Counted from the stretch's first letter, positions 51,896 to 60,815 are shown. The stretch is 64,000 nucleotides of DNA from Streptomyces sp. CB01249 (GCF_001905735.1 NZ_LISW01000004.1:611038-675037), one strand, 5' to 3'. The notes: generated from the letters alone by a model not told the origin. Numbers and translations: made by a program.

Positions 51896-53788
51896 GTGAC
51901 GAGCAGCAGGCTGGAGACTCCGACGAACACCCCCGGCGCGCACCGGGGACAGCATCGCGCGCCCCACTCCTCGCACGCCGCCCCGAAGAAGCCGCCCGCC
52001 CGTTACGAGCCGCATCTCGACGGCCTCTTCACCTACTGCCTCTCCGTCCTCTGCGACCACGACGCCGCCACCGAGGCGCTGGGCGGTGTCCTGGCCCTCG
52101 CCGAGCGCCAGGGCTCCCGCTGCCCGGCCGACGAGGAGGAACGTAAAACCTGGCTGTACGCGCTGGCCAGGTGGACGTGTCTGCGCCGCCTCACCGAGCA
52201 GAAGCGGGGCCGCCGCGCCCACCGCCGCCCCGACCCGGCCCGCCCGCCGCACCGCAGGCCCCCCGACGAGGACCGGCACGCCCCGGCGGCCGCCCGCCCC
52301 ACCCGCCGCGCGACGCGCCCCGCGTCGTCGCCGTCACCCGCCCCGCACACCGCCGCACCGGCCTCCGTATCCGCCGCACCGGCATCCGCCCCCACGCCCG
52401 CCCCGCCGCAGAGCCCCGCCGCACCGGAGAGCGCCCCCGCCGCCGAGGCGCACCGCCGGGAGCTGGCGCAGCTGGCCTGGCCCGAGGCCGCGGGCACCAC
52501 GCCGGAGCAGCGCGAGGCCCTGGAGCTCGCCGTCCGGCACGGGCTGACCCCGCGCGCCGTCGCCGCCGTCCTCGGCCTCGACCGCACGGCCGCCCGCGAG
52601 CTGCTGGCCGGCGCCGCCTGCGAGGTCGAGCGCACCCGGGCCGCCCTCGCCGTGGTGGAGACCGGCAACTGCCCCACGGCCGGCCGGCTCACCGGCGACC
52701 ACCGCGCGTTGCTCTCGCCCACCCTCCGCCGCGAGCTCGTCCGGCACGTGGACGACTGCCCGCGCTGCCGCCGCGCCGCCGAGCGCGCCGGGGCCGACGG
52801 GCCGTGGCCCGGGAAGACGGTGGCCCCGGCCGCCGTGCTGCCGGTCGTGGAGGCCCCGAGGCCGTCCGCGTACGTGGCCATGCTGCACGCGCAGAAGCAT
52901 CAGAAGAATCGGTCCGCCACACCGCGCTTCGACCGCACCGGCTTCCCCATGGACCCCAAGGACCACGCCGCGCGCCGCGATCGGCTGCGCTCCCGGGTCA
53001 TGACGACGACGGTCGTCGCCACGGTCGTCGCCGCCCCGGTCATCGCCCTGTGGTCCGCCTACCGGGGCGCGCCCCTCACCGGCGAGGGCCACGACGGCCC
53101 GGCGGTCAGCGCGGCCGACAAGGAGACCGGCGGCGCCGAGACCCCGTACGCCCCCTACGAGAACGCCGGGAACGCCCGCCCGGACGGTTCCCGCTTCACC
53201 GGCAAGGACTCCCTGCCGGAGGTCTCCGCGGAGATCATCAGCAAGGGCGCCGACCCCTCCGGCAACCCCGCCGCGCACGGCGAGGGCCGGCTCACCGTGC
53301 GGACCTCCGCCGCCGGTTCCGCGACCCTGATCACCCTCACCGCCTCGCAGGCCGGACCGGTCTCCTGGTCCGCCGCGACCGACCGGTCCTGGGTGAGCCT
53401 GAGCCGTACCTCGGGGAAGCTCCCGGCCGGTGGCAGCGTCACGATCCGCGCCTTCGTGGACCACGCGCGGCAGCCGGCGGGCCCCTGGACCGCCCACCTC
53501 ACCGTCGCCCCCTCGGGCGCGGTCGTTGCGCTGCACGGCTACGGGGCCAAGGCGCCCACCCCCGGCGCCACGCCGCGCGGGCTCCACCCGCGCCCGGCCG
53601 GGCCGAGTGCCGGTGCGCCGGACCCGACGCCCACGCCGGACCCGTCCACGCCGACGCCGGACCCGACGGACCCCACGCCCACGCCCACGCCGACGGAGAC
53701 GGACCCGAGCCCGACCCCGGACCCGACCGGCTCATCGGAGCCGCCCGCCCCGCCGAAGGGCCCGAGCACCCCGCCCCGTGCCGACTGA
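51896..53788 (+). CDS. Sigma-like / zinc-finger / TM / BACON-domain fusion protein
   Basis: A 630-residue modular protein. Residues ~36-105 resemble sigma-70 region 2 (HLDGLFTYCLSVLCDHDAAT ... ALARWTCLRRLTEQ). A long Pro/Ala spacer follows. Residues ~205-252 look like region 4 (REALELAVRHGLTPRAVAAV LGLDRTAARELL). C259 with H284-x3-C288-x2-C291 matches the HX3CX2C zinc motif of ZAS anti-sigma factors. One TM (~368-386) leads outside to a BACON-like beta domain (~464-548, WSAATDRSWVSLSRTSGKLP). The tail is Thr/Pro repeats. It thus joins parts of a sigma and an anti-sigma factor to a surface sensor in one chain. Confidence 0.82.
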   Translation: MTSSRLETPTNTPGAHRGQHRAPHSSHAAPKKPPARYEPHLDGLFTYCLSVLCDHDAATEALGGVLALAERQGSRCPADEEERKTWLYALARWTCLRRLTEQKRGRRAHRRPDPARPPHRRPPDEDRHAPAAARPTRRATRPASSPSPAPHTAAPASVSAAPASAPTPAPPQSPAAPESAPAAEAHRRELAQLAWPEAAGTTPEQREALELAVRHGLTPRAVAAVLGLDRTAARELLAGAACEVERTRAALAVVETGNCPTAGRLTGDHRALLSPTLRRELVRHVDDCPRCRRAAERAGADGPWPGKTVAPAAVLPVVEAPRPSAYVAMLHAQKHQKNRSATPRFDRTGFPMDPKDHAARRDRLRSRVMTTTVVATVVAAPVIALWSAYRGAPLTGEGHDGPAVSAADKETGGAETPYAPYENAGNARPDGSRFTGKDSLPEVSAEIISKGADPSGNPAAHGEGRLTVRTSAAGSATLITLTASQAGPVSWSAATDRSWVSLSRTSGKLPAGGSVTIRAFVDHARQPAGPWTAHLTVAPSGAVVALHGYGAKAPTPGATPRGLHPRPAGPSAGAPDPTPTPDPSTPTPDPTDPTPTPTPTETDPSPTPDPTGSSEPPAPPKGPSTPPRAD

Positions 53789-53789
53789 C

Positions 53790-54662
53790 CTACGCCGGGT
53801 CCGCCGGGTGCGGGGCCATCGGCAGCAGCGAGGCGAGCCGCTGCTCGCACAGCTCGGTCAGCGTGGCGTACGCCTCCTTGCCCATCAGCTCGATGAGCTC
53901 CGGCCGGTACGACACGTACACCGGCTCACCGGCCCCGTGCGCGGAGGTCGCCGACGTGCACCACCAGTGCAGGTCGTGGCCGCCCGGGCCCCAGCCCCGC
54001 CGGTCGTACTCACCGATCGACACCTGGAGCACCCGCGTGTCGTCGGGCCGGTCGATCCACTCGTACGTACGCCGCACGGGCAGCTGCCAGCACACGTCCG
54101 GCTTGGTCTCCAGCGGCTCCCGGCCCTCCCGCAGCGCCAGGATGTGCAGCGAGCAGCCCGCCCCCGCGGGGAAGCCCGGCCGGTTCTGGAAGATGCACGA
54201 GCCCTGCCAGCGCCGCGTCTGGCGGTCCCCGTCGTCGTCGGTCTGGGTCCAGCCCGTCTCCGTACCCACGTCGTGGAACTGCCACAGGTCCGGAGTGAGG
54301 CGCGCGACATGACCGGCCACGCGCTTCTCGTCGTCCTCGTCCGAGAAATGGGCGCCCAGCGTGCAGCAGCCGTCGTCGGCGCGGCCCGCCTGGATGCCCT
54401 GGCAGCCGCTGCCGAAGATGCATGTCCACCTGGACGTCAGCCAGGTCAGGTCGCAGCGGAAGACCTGCTCGTCGTCGGCGGGGTCGGGGAACTCCACCCA
54501 GGCGCGCGGGAAGTCCAGCTCCGTCTCGTCGGAGGGATCCGGCTCCGCCGCCGGGGTGTGCATCTCCACCTTCTCCACGTGCTTGATGTCCTGCGGGGTC
54601 TCCGCCCCGATGTCCCGCTGCTTCGTGGCTTTGCCCGGCTTCGCCTTTTTCGTCTTTGGCAC
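53790..54662 (-). CDS. Conserved Cys-rich actinobacterial protein
   Basis: A 290-residue soluble protein I cannot place in a characterised family. A Lys-rich start (VPKTKKAKPGKATKQ) is followed by a body with nine or so Cys in clusters: RCDLTWLTSRWTCIFGSGC, DDGCCTLGAHF, GSCIFQNRPGF, AGCSLHILAL, PDVCWQLP and WWCTSATS. This pattern suggests zinc or Fe-S binding. The start GTG 54662 has TACTCT 6 nt upstream and no ribosome-binding site, fitting a leaderless transcript. It is divergent from ppx across an inverted-repeat element and ends 1 bp from the BACON gene. Confidence 0.72.
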   Translation of the reverse strand: MPKTKKAKPGKATKQRDIGAETPQDIKHVEKVEMHTPAAEPDPSDETELDFPRAWVEFPDPADDEQVFRCDLTWLTSRWTCIFGSGCQGIQAGRADDGCCTLGAHFSDEDDEKRVAGHVARLTPDLWQFHDVGTETGWTQTDDDGDRQTRRWQGSCIFQNRPGFPAGAGCSLHILALREGREPLETKPDVCWQLPVRRTYEWIDRPDDTRVLQVSIGEYDRRGWGPGGHDLHWWCTSATSAHGAGEPVYVSYRPELIELMGKEAYATLTELCEQRLASLLPMAPHPADPA

Positions 54663-54674
54663 GCGCCCAGAGTA

Positions 54675-54834
54675 AGGCCGACCGTCAACTGGAGGGCGGG
54701 TCAAGGAGCGGGGCTGGGTGCGTGCAGCTGCAAGGCGGAGGATTGAGGCATGGCGGAGCCATGGTGATTGACGACAACGCCGCAGATGTGCGTGCCCAGC
54801 CCCGCGACGCCGCCCTCCAGTTGACGGTCGGCCT
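54675..54834. repeat. Long inverted-repeat element (MITE-like or cruciform)
   Basis: 25-bp perfect arms (54675-54699 and 54810-54834) enclose 110 bp that holds a second inverted pair (GCGGGGCTGGG near 54707 and CCCAGCCCCGC near 54795) and a central CATGGC-GGA-GCCATG hairpin. The whole is a 160-bp nested palindrome between two divergent genes. Confidence 0.75.
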
Positions 54835-54851
54835 GAGTCCGCCACCCGCAG

Positions 54852-54857
54852 TAGCGT
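54852..54857 (+). promoter_or_regulatory. -10 hexamer of a probable leaderless promoter
   Basis: TAGCGT, 7 nt before the ATG at 54865, 18 bp outside the right arm of the inverted repeat. Confidence 0.42.
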
Positions 54858-54864
54858 TCGCGGT

Positions 54865-55815
54865 ATGAGACTCGGAGTCCTCGACGTGGGGTCGAACACG
54901 GTTCATCTGCTGGTGGTGGACGCCCATCCCGGCGCCCGCCCGCTGCCCGCGCACTCGCACAAGGCCGAGCTGCGCCTCGCCGAACTCCTCGACGAGGACG
55001 GCGCGATCGGCCCGCTCGGCGTGGACCGGCTGGTCGGGACGATCGCGGGGGCGCTCGAAGCCGCCGAGGACAAGGGCTGCGAGGACGTCCTCGCCTTCGC
55101 CACCTCCGCGGTACGCGACGCGAGCAACGCCGACCAGGTGCTGGAGCGGGTACGGGAGGAGACGGGCGTCGCCCTCACGGTCCTCAGCGGTACGGAGGAG
55201 GCCCGGCTCACCTTCCTCGCCGCCCGCCGCTGGTACGGCTGGTCCGCGGGCAAGCTGCTGGTCCTCGACATCGGCGGCGGCTCGCTGGAGATCGCGTACG
55301 GCATGGACGAGGAACCGGCCGCCGCGGTCTCGCTGCCGCTGGGTGCCGGGCGCCTCACCGCGGGCTGGCTGCCGGGCGACCCGCCGGACCCGGCCGAGGT
55401 CAAGGCGCTGCGCCGGCACGTACGGGCGCGCATCGCCCGCAGCGTCGGCGACTTCACCCGCATCGGCCGCCCGGACCATGTGGTGGCCACCTCCAAGACG
55501 TTCAAGCAGCTGGCCAGGATCGCGGGCGCGGCGCGCTCCGCCGAGGGCCAGTACGTGCCGCGCACCCTCAGCCGCAAGGCGGTCGAGGAGTGGGTGCCGA
55601 AGCTGGCCGCGATGACCGCCGAGGAGCGCGGGACCCTGCCCGGCGTGTCCGAGGGCCGGGCCGCGCAGCTGCTGGCCGGGGCGCTGGTCGCGGAGGGCGC
55701 GATGGACCTGCTCGACGTGGACGAGCTGGAGATCTGCCCGTGGGCGCTGCGCGAGGGCGTCATCCTGCGCCGCCTGGACCACCTGCCGTCGGGCGGGGAA
55801 GCGGCGCTGGACTGA
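54865..55815 (+). CDS. ppx: Ppx/GppA-family phosphatase
   Basis: A 316-residue exopolyphosphatase/pppGpp phosphohydrolase of the ASKHA fold. It has the N-terminal phosphate motif VLDVGSNTVHLLVVDA, FATSAVRDASNADQVLERV, LSGTEEARLTF, LDIGGGSLEIAYG and ATSKTFKQLARI. It lacks the C-terminal HD domain of E. coli Ppx, as in the short Ppx1 forms of actinobacteria, some of which hydrolyse polyphosphate rather than pppGpp. It leads a forward run with the epimerase at 55899 and TetR at 56723. Confidence 0.93.
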   Translation: MRLGVLDVGSNTVHLLVVDAHPGARPLPAHSHKAELRLAELLDEDGAIGPLGVDRLVGTIAGALEAAEDKGCEDVLAFATSAVRDASNADQVLERVREETGVALTVLSGTEEARLTFLAARRWYGWSAGKLLVLDIGGGSLEIAYGMDEEPAAAVSLPLGAGRLTAGWLPGDPPDPAEVKALRRHVRARIARSVGDFTRIGRPDHVVATSKTFKQLARIAGAARSAEGQYVPRTLSRKAVEEWVPKLAAMTAEERGTLPGVSEGRAAQLLAGALVAEGAMDLLDVDELEICPWALREGVILRRLDHLPSGGEAALD

Positions 55816-55886
55816 GGGCCGGGAGCCGGTGGTGCGGCCCTTCTCACTTTCCGCCGCTCTCCCTCGGCGGGGCGCACCACTGCCCG

Positions 55887-55892
55887 TACGCT
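55887..55892 (+). promoter_or_regulatory. -10 hexamer of a probable leaderless promoter
   Basis: TACGCT, 6 nt before the GTG at 55899. Confidence 0.42.
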
Positions 55893-55898
55893 GTCTGC

Positions 55899-56726
55899 GT
55901 GGCAGAACCAGTGGTGCGCGTCCCGGATGCGAAGGTCGCCCTGTCGACGGCCTCGGTCTATCCGGAGTCGACGGCGACGGCCTTCGAGATCGCCGCGCGC
56001 CTCGGCTACGACGGCGTCGAGGTCATGGTCTGGACCGACCCGGTCAGCCAGGACATCGAGGCGCTGCGCCGGCTCTCCGACTACCACCAGGTGCCGATAC
56101 TCGCCGTGCACGCGCCGTGTCTGCTGATCACCCAGCGGGTCTGGTCGACCGATCCGTGGGTCAAGCTCCAGCGGGCGCGCGCCGCCGCCGAGAAGCTGGG
56201 CGCGTCGACGGTCGTCGTGCACCCCCCGTTCCGGTGGCAGCGCAATTACGCCCGCGACTTCGTCAGCGGAATCTGGCGGATGGCCGACGAGACGGACGTC
56301 CGGTTCGCCGTCGAGAACATGTACCCCTGGCGCTACCGGGACCGCGAGATGCTCGCGTACGCCCCCGACTGGGACGTCACCAACGACGACTACCGGCACT
56401 TCACGGTGGACCTGTCGCACACCGCCACCGCGCGCACGGACGGCCTGGCCATGGTGGACCGGATGGGCGACCGGCTGGCCCACGTCCACCTGGCCGACGG
56501 CAAGGGTTCCAACAAGGACGAGCACCTGGTGCCCGGCCGGGGCGACCAGCCCTGCGCGGAGCTCCTTGAGCGGCTGGCCGGTTCCGGCTTCGACGGGCAC
56601 GTGGTCATCGAGGTCAACACCCGCCGCGCGATGTCCACCGCCGAACGCGAGGCCGACCTCGCGGAGGCGCTGGCCTTCACCCGGCTCCACCTCGCCGCGT
56701 CCACCGAGCGCGCTCCGCGCTCATGA
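55899..56726 (+). CDS. Sugar phosphate isomerase/epimerase (AP endonuclease 2-like TIM barrel)
   Basis: A 275-residue xylose-isomerase-like TIM barrel. Metal-ligand candidates are visible along the strands: VPILAVHAPC, STVVVHPPFRW, VRFAVENMYPW, YRHFTVDLSHTAT, LAHVHLADG and GHVVIEVNTR (Glu/His/Asp set). Members include hydroxypyruvate and inosose isomerases and endonuclease IV; the substrate is not determinable. In Streptomyces and mycobacteria it is regularly next to a Ppx/GppA phosphatase. The stop overlaps the next tetR gene (ATGA). Confidence 0.88.
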   Translation: MAEPVVRVPDAKVALSTASVYPESTATAFEIAARLGYDGVEVMVWTDPVSQDIEALRRLSDYHQVPILAVHAPCLLITQRVWSTDPWVKLQRARAAAEKLGASTVVVHPPFRWQRNYARDFVSGIWRMADETDVRFAVENMYPWRYRDREMLAYAPDWDVTNDDYRHFTVDLSHTATARTDGLAMVDRMGDRLAHVHLADGKGSNKDEHLVPGRGDQPCAELLERLAGSGFDGHVVIEVNTRRAMSTAEREADLAEALAFTRLHLAASTERAPRS

Positions 56727-57346
56727 CGCCCGACGCACCGGGCCCCAGGCGCCGGGGCCGCCCCGCCCGCGCCGCGTCGGACACCGGCCCGGACGCGCGC
56801 ACCCGCATCCTGGAGGCCGCCCGCACGGAGTTCGCCGAGCGCGGGTACGACAAGACCTCGGTCCGGGGCATCGCCCGTGCGGCCGGCGTCGACTCCGCGC
56901 TGGTCCACCACTACTTCGGTACGAAGGACGAGGTCTTCGCCGCCGCGATCGAGCTGTCCTTCGAGCCCGCCCTGCTCGTCCCGGCCGTCCTCGAAGGCGA
57001 CACGGATGACGTGGGGGAACGCCTGGCCCGCGCCTTCATCGGCATCTGGGAGAACCCGACGACCCGGGCCCCCCTCCTCGCGGTCCTCCGCTCCGCCCTC
57101 ACCCACGAGGCCGCCGCGAAGGTCCTCCGAAGCTTCGTCCTGCGCCGCCTGCTGGAACGCGTGGCGGCGAGCCTGGACATCCCGGACGCGACGTTCCGCG
57201 CGGAGCTTGCGGCTTCGCACATGGTGGGCATCGCGATCGTGCGGTACGTACTGAAGGCCGAGCCACTGGCGTCCGCTCCGCCGGAGAAGATCGTCGCGAT
57301 GGTGGCCCCGACGCTCCAGCGGTATCTGGCGGAGCCGTCCGCGTAA
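56723..57346 (+). CDS. TetR-family regulator
   Basis: A 207-residue regulator. The HTH (RTRILEAARTEFAERGYDKTSVRGIARAAGVDSALVHHYFGTKDEVFAAAI) is followed by a C-terminal domain with FIGIWENPTTRAPLLAVLRSALTHEAAAKVL, typical of the TetR C-33 subgroup (DUF1956-like/TetR_C_17) in actinobacteria. A basic linker (PRRRGRPARA) precedes the HTH. It overlaps the epimerase gene by 4 bp and so is probably cotranscribed. Targets unknown. Confidence 0.9.
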   Translation: MTPDAPGPRRRGRPARAASDTGPDARTRILEAARTEFAERGYDKTSVRGIARAAGVDSALVHHYFGTKDEVFAAAIELSFEPALLVPAVLEGDTDDVGERLARAFIGIWENPTTRAPLLAVLRSALTHEAAAKVLRSFVLRRLLERVAASLDIPDATFRAELAASHMVGIAIVRYVLKAEPLASAPPEKIVAMVAPTLQRYLAEPSA

Positions 57347-57352
57347 CCCTTG

Positions 57353-57410
57353 CTCATAGCCCCGCCGGCGTTTGAGGCGCGGGGTCCGGGGCGGAGCCCC
57401 GGTTTCGGGA
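57353..57410 (+). repeat. Dispersed GC-rich palindromic repeat, copy 2
   Basis: Intergenic element with GCCGGCGTTTGAGG, GCGGGGTCCGGGG and a CGGGGCGGAGCCCCGG hairpin, related to the reverse-strand copy at 21209-21254. It lies just after the tetR stop and may double as its terminator. Confidence 0.6.
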
Positions 57411-57520
57411 AGCACCCCCGCCCACCCCAAGGCTTCCGCATAGCGGACACCCGGTCCACATCCTGGCACCGACGGCGTACGCTCAAGAGCAGTCTTCAAC
57501 GCAGAAGGAGCGAAAAGACG

Positions 57521-59374
57521 ATGCCCACGCTGAGGTCCCGCACAGTCACCCACGGCCGCAACATGGCGGGCGCCCGCGCCCTTATGCGCGCCTCCGGGGT
57601 ACCCGGCGCGGACATCGGCCGGAAGCCGATCATCGCCGTCGCCAACAGCTTCACGGAGTTCGTGCCGGGCCACACGCACCTGGCCCCCGTCGGCCGGATC
57701 GTCAGCGAGGCGGTCGTCGCCGCCGGAGGCATCCCGCGCGAGTTCAACACGATCGCCGTGGACGACGGCATCGCCATGGGCCACGGCGGCATGCTCTACA
57801 GCCTCCCCTCCCGCGACCTCATCGCGGACAGCGTGGAGTACATGGTCGAGGCGCACTGCGCCGACGCCCTGATCTGCATCTCCAACTGCGACAAGATCAC
57901 CCCGGGCATGCTCAACGCGGCCCTGCGCCTGAACATCCCGACCGTCTTCGTCTCCGGCGGCCCGATGGAGTCGGGCCGCGCCACGCTGGTCGACGGCACG
58001 GTGCGCACGCTCGACCTGGTCGACGCGATGTCGGAGGCGGTCAACGACAAGATCTCCGACGAGGACATCCTCCGCATCGAGGAGAACGCCTGTCCCACCT
58101 GCGGGTCCTGTTCCGGCATGTTCACCGCCAACTCGATGAACTGCCTGACCGAGGCCATCGGCCTCTCCCTCCCCGGCAACGGATCGGTCCTGGCCACCCA
58201 CACCGCGCGCAAGGCGCTGTACGAGGACGCCGCCCGCACGGTGCTGGACCTGACCCGCCGCTACTACGAGCAGGACGACGAGTCGGTCCTGCCCCGCAAC
58301 ATCGCCACGGCCGCCGCCTTCGGGAACGCCATGGCGCTCGACATCGCGATGGGCGGCTCCACCAACACGATCCTGCACCTCCTGGCCGCCGCCCAGGAGG
58401 CGGGCGTCCCGTACGGCCTGACCGAGATGGACGCCCTGTCGCGCCGCGTTCCGTGCCTGGCCAAGGTCGCCCCCAACGTCGGCAAGAACCGCACGTACTA
58501 CATGGAGGACGTGCACCGCGCCGGCGGCATCCCGGCCCTCCTCGGCGAACTGCACCGCGCGGGCCTGCTCAACGAGGACGTGCACTCCGTGCACAGCCCG
58601 TCGCTGGCCGACTGGCTGAAGACCTGGGACGTGCGCGGCGGCTCCCCGGCCCCGGAGGCGGTCGAGCTGTGGCACGCCGCCCCCGGCTGCGTGCGCTCGG
58701 CGGAGGCGTTCTCCCAGTCCGAGCGCTGGGACAGCCTGGACGAGGACGCCGAGAGCGGCTGCATCCGCTCCGTGGAGCACGCCTACTCCAAGGACGGCGG
58801 CCTCGCGGTCCTGCGCGGCAATCTGGCCGTGGACGGCTGCGTCGTGAAGACGGCGGGCGTCGACGAGTCCATCTGGACCTTCGAGGGCCCGGCCGTCGTC
58901 TGCGAGTCGCAGGAGGAGGCCGTCCAGAAGATCCTCACCCAGCAGGTCAACGAGGGCGACGTCGTCGTCATCCGTTACGAGGGCCCCAAGGGCGGCCCCG
59001 GCATGCAGGAGATGCTCTACCCGACCTCGTACCTGAAGGGCCGCGGCCTCGGCAAGACCTGCGCCCTGATCACGGACGGCCGGTTCTCCGGCGGCACGTC
59101 GGGCCTGTCCATCGGCCACGCCTCGCCCGAGGCCGCGTCCGGCGGCGCGATCGCGCTGGTCGAGGACGGCGACCGCATCCGGATCGACATCCCGAACCGC
59201 TCGATCGACCTCCTGGTCCCCGACGAGGAGCTGGCCACTCGCCGCGAGGCCCTGAACGGCGTGTACGCCCCGAAGAACCGCGACCGCAAGGTCTCGGCCG
59301 CCCTTCGCGCGTACGCCGCGATGGCGACCAGCGCCGACCGGGGCGCCGTCCGCGACGTCTCGAAGCTGGGCTGA
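57521..59374 (+). CDS. ilvD: Dihydroxy-acid dehydratase
   Basis: A 617-residue Fe-S dehydratase that makes 2-keto acids in valine, isoleucine and pantothenate synthesis. The cluster-binding Cys are in SNCDKITPGM and CPTCGSCSGMFTANSMNCL. Other marks are MGHGGMLYSLPSRDLIADSVEYMVEAH, GGSTNTILHLLA, YEGPKGGPGMQEML and TDGRFSGGTSGLSIGH. The length fits the long (~615 aa) form. AGAAGGAG precedes the ATG. A strong terminator follows. Confidence 0.97.
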   Translation: MPTLRSRTVTHGRNMAGARALMRASGVPGADIGRKPIIAVANSFTEFVPGHTHLAPVGRIVSEAVVAAGGIPREFNTIAVDDGIAMGHGGMLYSLPSRDLIADSVEYMVEAHCADALICISNCDKITPGMLNAALRLNIPTVFVSGGPMESGRATLVDGTVRTLDLVDAMSEAVNDKISDEDILRIEENACPTCGSCSGMFTANSMNCLTEAIGLSLPGNGSVLATHTARKALYEDAARTVLDLTRRYYEQDDESVLPRNIATAAAFGNAMALDIAMGGSTNTILHLLAAAQEAGVPYGLTEMDALSRRVPCLAKVAPNVGKNRTYYMEDVHRAGGIPALLGELHRAGLLNEDVHSVHSPSLADWLKTWDVRGGSPAPEAVELWHAAPGCVRSAEAFSQSERWDSLDEDAESGCIRSVEHAYSKDGGLAVLRGNLAVDGCVVKTAGVDESIWTFEGPAVVCESQEEAVQKILTQQVNEGDVVVIRYEGPKGGPGMQEMLYPTSYLKGRGLGKTCALITDGRFSGGTSGLSIGHASPEAASGGAIALVEDGDRIRIDIPNRSIDLLVPDEELATRREALNGVYAPKNRDRKVSAALRAYAAMATSADRGAVRDVSKLG

Positions 59375-59385
59375 CCCGAGCAGCA

Positions 59386-59413
59386 CCGGGGGGCCGCAGA
59401 CACGGCCCCCCGG
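59386..59413 (+). terminator. ilvD terminator
   Basis: Perfect 11-bp arms CCGGGGGGCCG/CGGCCCCCCGG with a 6-nt loop, 12 bp after the ilvD stop; no U-tract. Confidence 0.75.
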
Positions 59414-59444
59414 CCGCTCCGGAACCTGCGGGATAATCGACCCC

Positions 59445-59981
59445 GTGAGCGAGAACAGCGAGACCCCCGAAGGCGCGGCCCCCGGCCCGTCCGAGCCCGC
59501 GACCCCGCAGGGCCCGCAGCCCGAGCCCCTCCGCTTCTTCGGCACCACCTGGGTCGCCCACGACGGCCACTACGGACTGCGCCGCGTTGGAGCAGCCGTC
59601 GGCTCCCTCCTCGCCGCGGCCGCCGCCTGCCTCGTCCTGCGCTTCGCGTACCAGGGCCTGGAGATCGCCGACGTCGGCGGTTTCGTCGGCGTGCTGGTGG
59701 TCGCGATGTTCGCCATCTGCAGCGCGATCGCCTTCCGCAAGACCTGGGAGGGCTTCAGCAGCCGCCCGGCCGACCCGGCCCGTGAGGAGAACCTGCGCGG
59801 CCTGAAGGCCATCGGCTTCGTCGGCTCGCTGCTCGCGTACTTCTTCCGTACGTTCACCGAGGCGCCCGGCGAGAAGCTGCGGCGTACGGAGTACGAGGAG
59901 GCCGTCGCCCGGTACGCGAAGCGCCGCGCCTCCCGCACCGGCAACCCGGCCGCCCGCAAGAAGAAGGGCCGCCGCGGCTGA
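59445..59981 (+). CDS. Small integral membrane protein, unknown function
   Basis: A 178-residue protein. After a ~35-residue Pro/Glu-rich start and a conserved-looking PLRFFGTTWVAHDGHYGLRR come two adjacent helices (VGAAVGSLLAAAAACLVLRFAY and VGGFVGVLVVAMFAICSAIAF). A third weak hydrophobic stretch (IGFVGSLLAYFFRTF) and a basic C-terminal tail (RYAKRRASRTGNPAARKKKGRR) follow. I do not recognise a family. GATAAT lies 7 nt before the GTG. It is followed after 29 bp by a methyltransferase gene. Confidence 0.72.
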   Translation: MSENSETPEGAAPGPSEPATPQGPQPEPLRFFGTTWVAHDGHYGLRRVGAAVGSLLAAAAACLVLRFAYQGLEIADVGGFVGVLVVAMFAICSAIAFRKTWEGFSSRPADPAREENLRGLKAIGFVGSLLAYFFRTFTEAPGEKLRRTEYEEAVARYAKRRASRTGNPAARKKKGRRG

Positions 59982-60010
59982 CGCGTGCGCCCACCGGGCA
60001 CGATGGCCGC

Positions 60011-60793
60011 ATGACCACGACACACTCACCGGACGCCGTTCCGGGCCCCTCGCGCGCCCTCTCCTTCGACCGGGCCGCCGCCCAGTACGCCGCCGCCCGC
60101 CCCAGCTACCCGGACGCGCTGTTCGACGCCGTCGAGGACATCGCGGGACGCCCCCTGCGAGGTGCCCGCGCCCTGGACGTGGGCGCGGGCACCGGCATCG
60201 CGACCCGCCGCCTCCTCGACCGGGGCGCCCGCGTCGTCGCCGTCGAACCCGGACCCGGCATGGCCGCCCAGCTGCGCCGGGACCTCCCGGACGCCCCGCT
60301 CGTACAGGGCGACGGCAACCGCCTCCCCTTCGCGACCGCCTCCGCCGACCTGATCACGTACGCCCAGTCCTGGCACTGGACCGACCCCGCCCGCGCGGGC
60401 GCCGAGGCCCGGCGCGTCCTGCGTCCCGGCGGCGCGCTCGCCCTCTGGTGGAACGTCACCGACAACACGGTCCCGTGGCTCGCCGCCCAGGAGGAACGGC
60501 TCGTCCGGTTCTTCGGCGTCGGCGTGGAACAGCTGGGTGCCAGGCGCGCGGCCGCCCAGGACCGCGCCCTGCCGCCGGACCTCGACTTCACGTACCGCCG
60601 CGTCCCGTGGACCCGGCGCGTCCCCCTCGCCACCCACCTCGACAACCTCGGCAGCCACTCCGCGTTCCTGACCATCGACGACGAGGCGGCCCGGGGCTTC
60701 CTCGCCGAGGAGCGGGAACGGCTCCTCGCGGAGTTCCCGGACGGCACGGTGGAGGAGGCGTACGTCGTGGAGCTGCACGCGGCCGTGCGCTGA
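60011..60793 (+). CDS. Class I SAM-dependent methyltransferase
   Basis: A 260-residue methyltransferase of the UbiE/methyltransf_11 type. Motif I ALDVGAGTGIATRRLL, the acidic end of strand 2 VVAVEPGPGMAA, NRLPFATASADLITYAQSWHWTDPARAGAEARRVLRPGGALALWW. The HWTDP and NVTDN stretches are typical of a family methylating small, mostly uncharacterised substrates, with similarity to trans-aconitate methyltransferases. No cognate pathway gene is adjacent. Confidence 0.9.
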   Translation: MTTTHSPDAVPGPSRALSFDRAAAQYAAARPSYPDALFDAVEDIAGRPLRGARALDVGAGTGIATRRLLDRGARVVAVEPGPGMAAQLRRDLPDAPLVQGDGNRLPFATASADLITYAQSWHWTDPARAGAEARRVLRPGGALALWWNVTDNTVPWLAAQEERLVRFFGVGVEQLGARRAAAQDRALPPDLDFTYRRVPWTRRVPLATHLDNLGSHSAFLTIDDEAARGFLAEERERLLAEFPDGTVEEAYVVELHAAVR

Positions 60794-60815
60794 GCCCTCG
60801 GTCCCGCCCCGTCCC

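Noticed and set aside
54669..54857. TTGACG in each arm of the inverted repeat as paired -35 boxes
   Set aside because: Spacing to the -10 hexamers is 8 and 25 nt, both outside the usable range.
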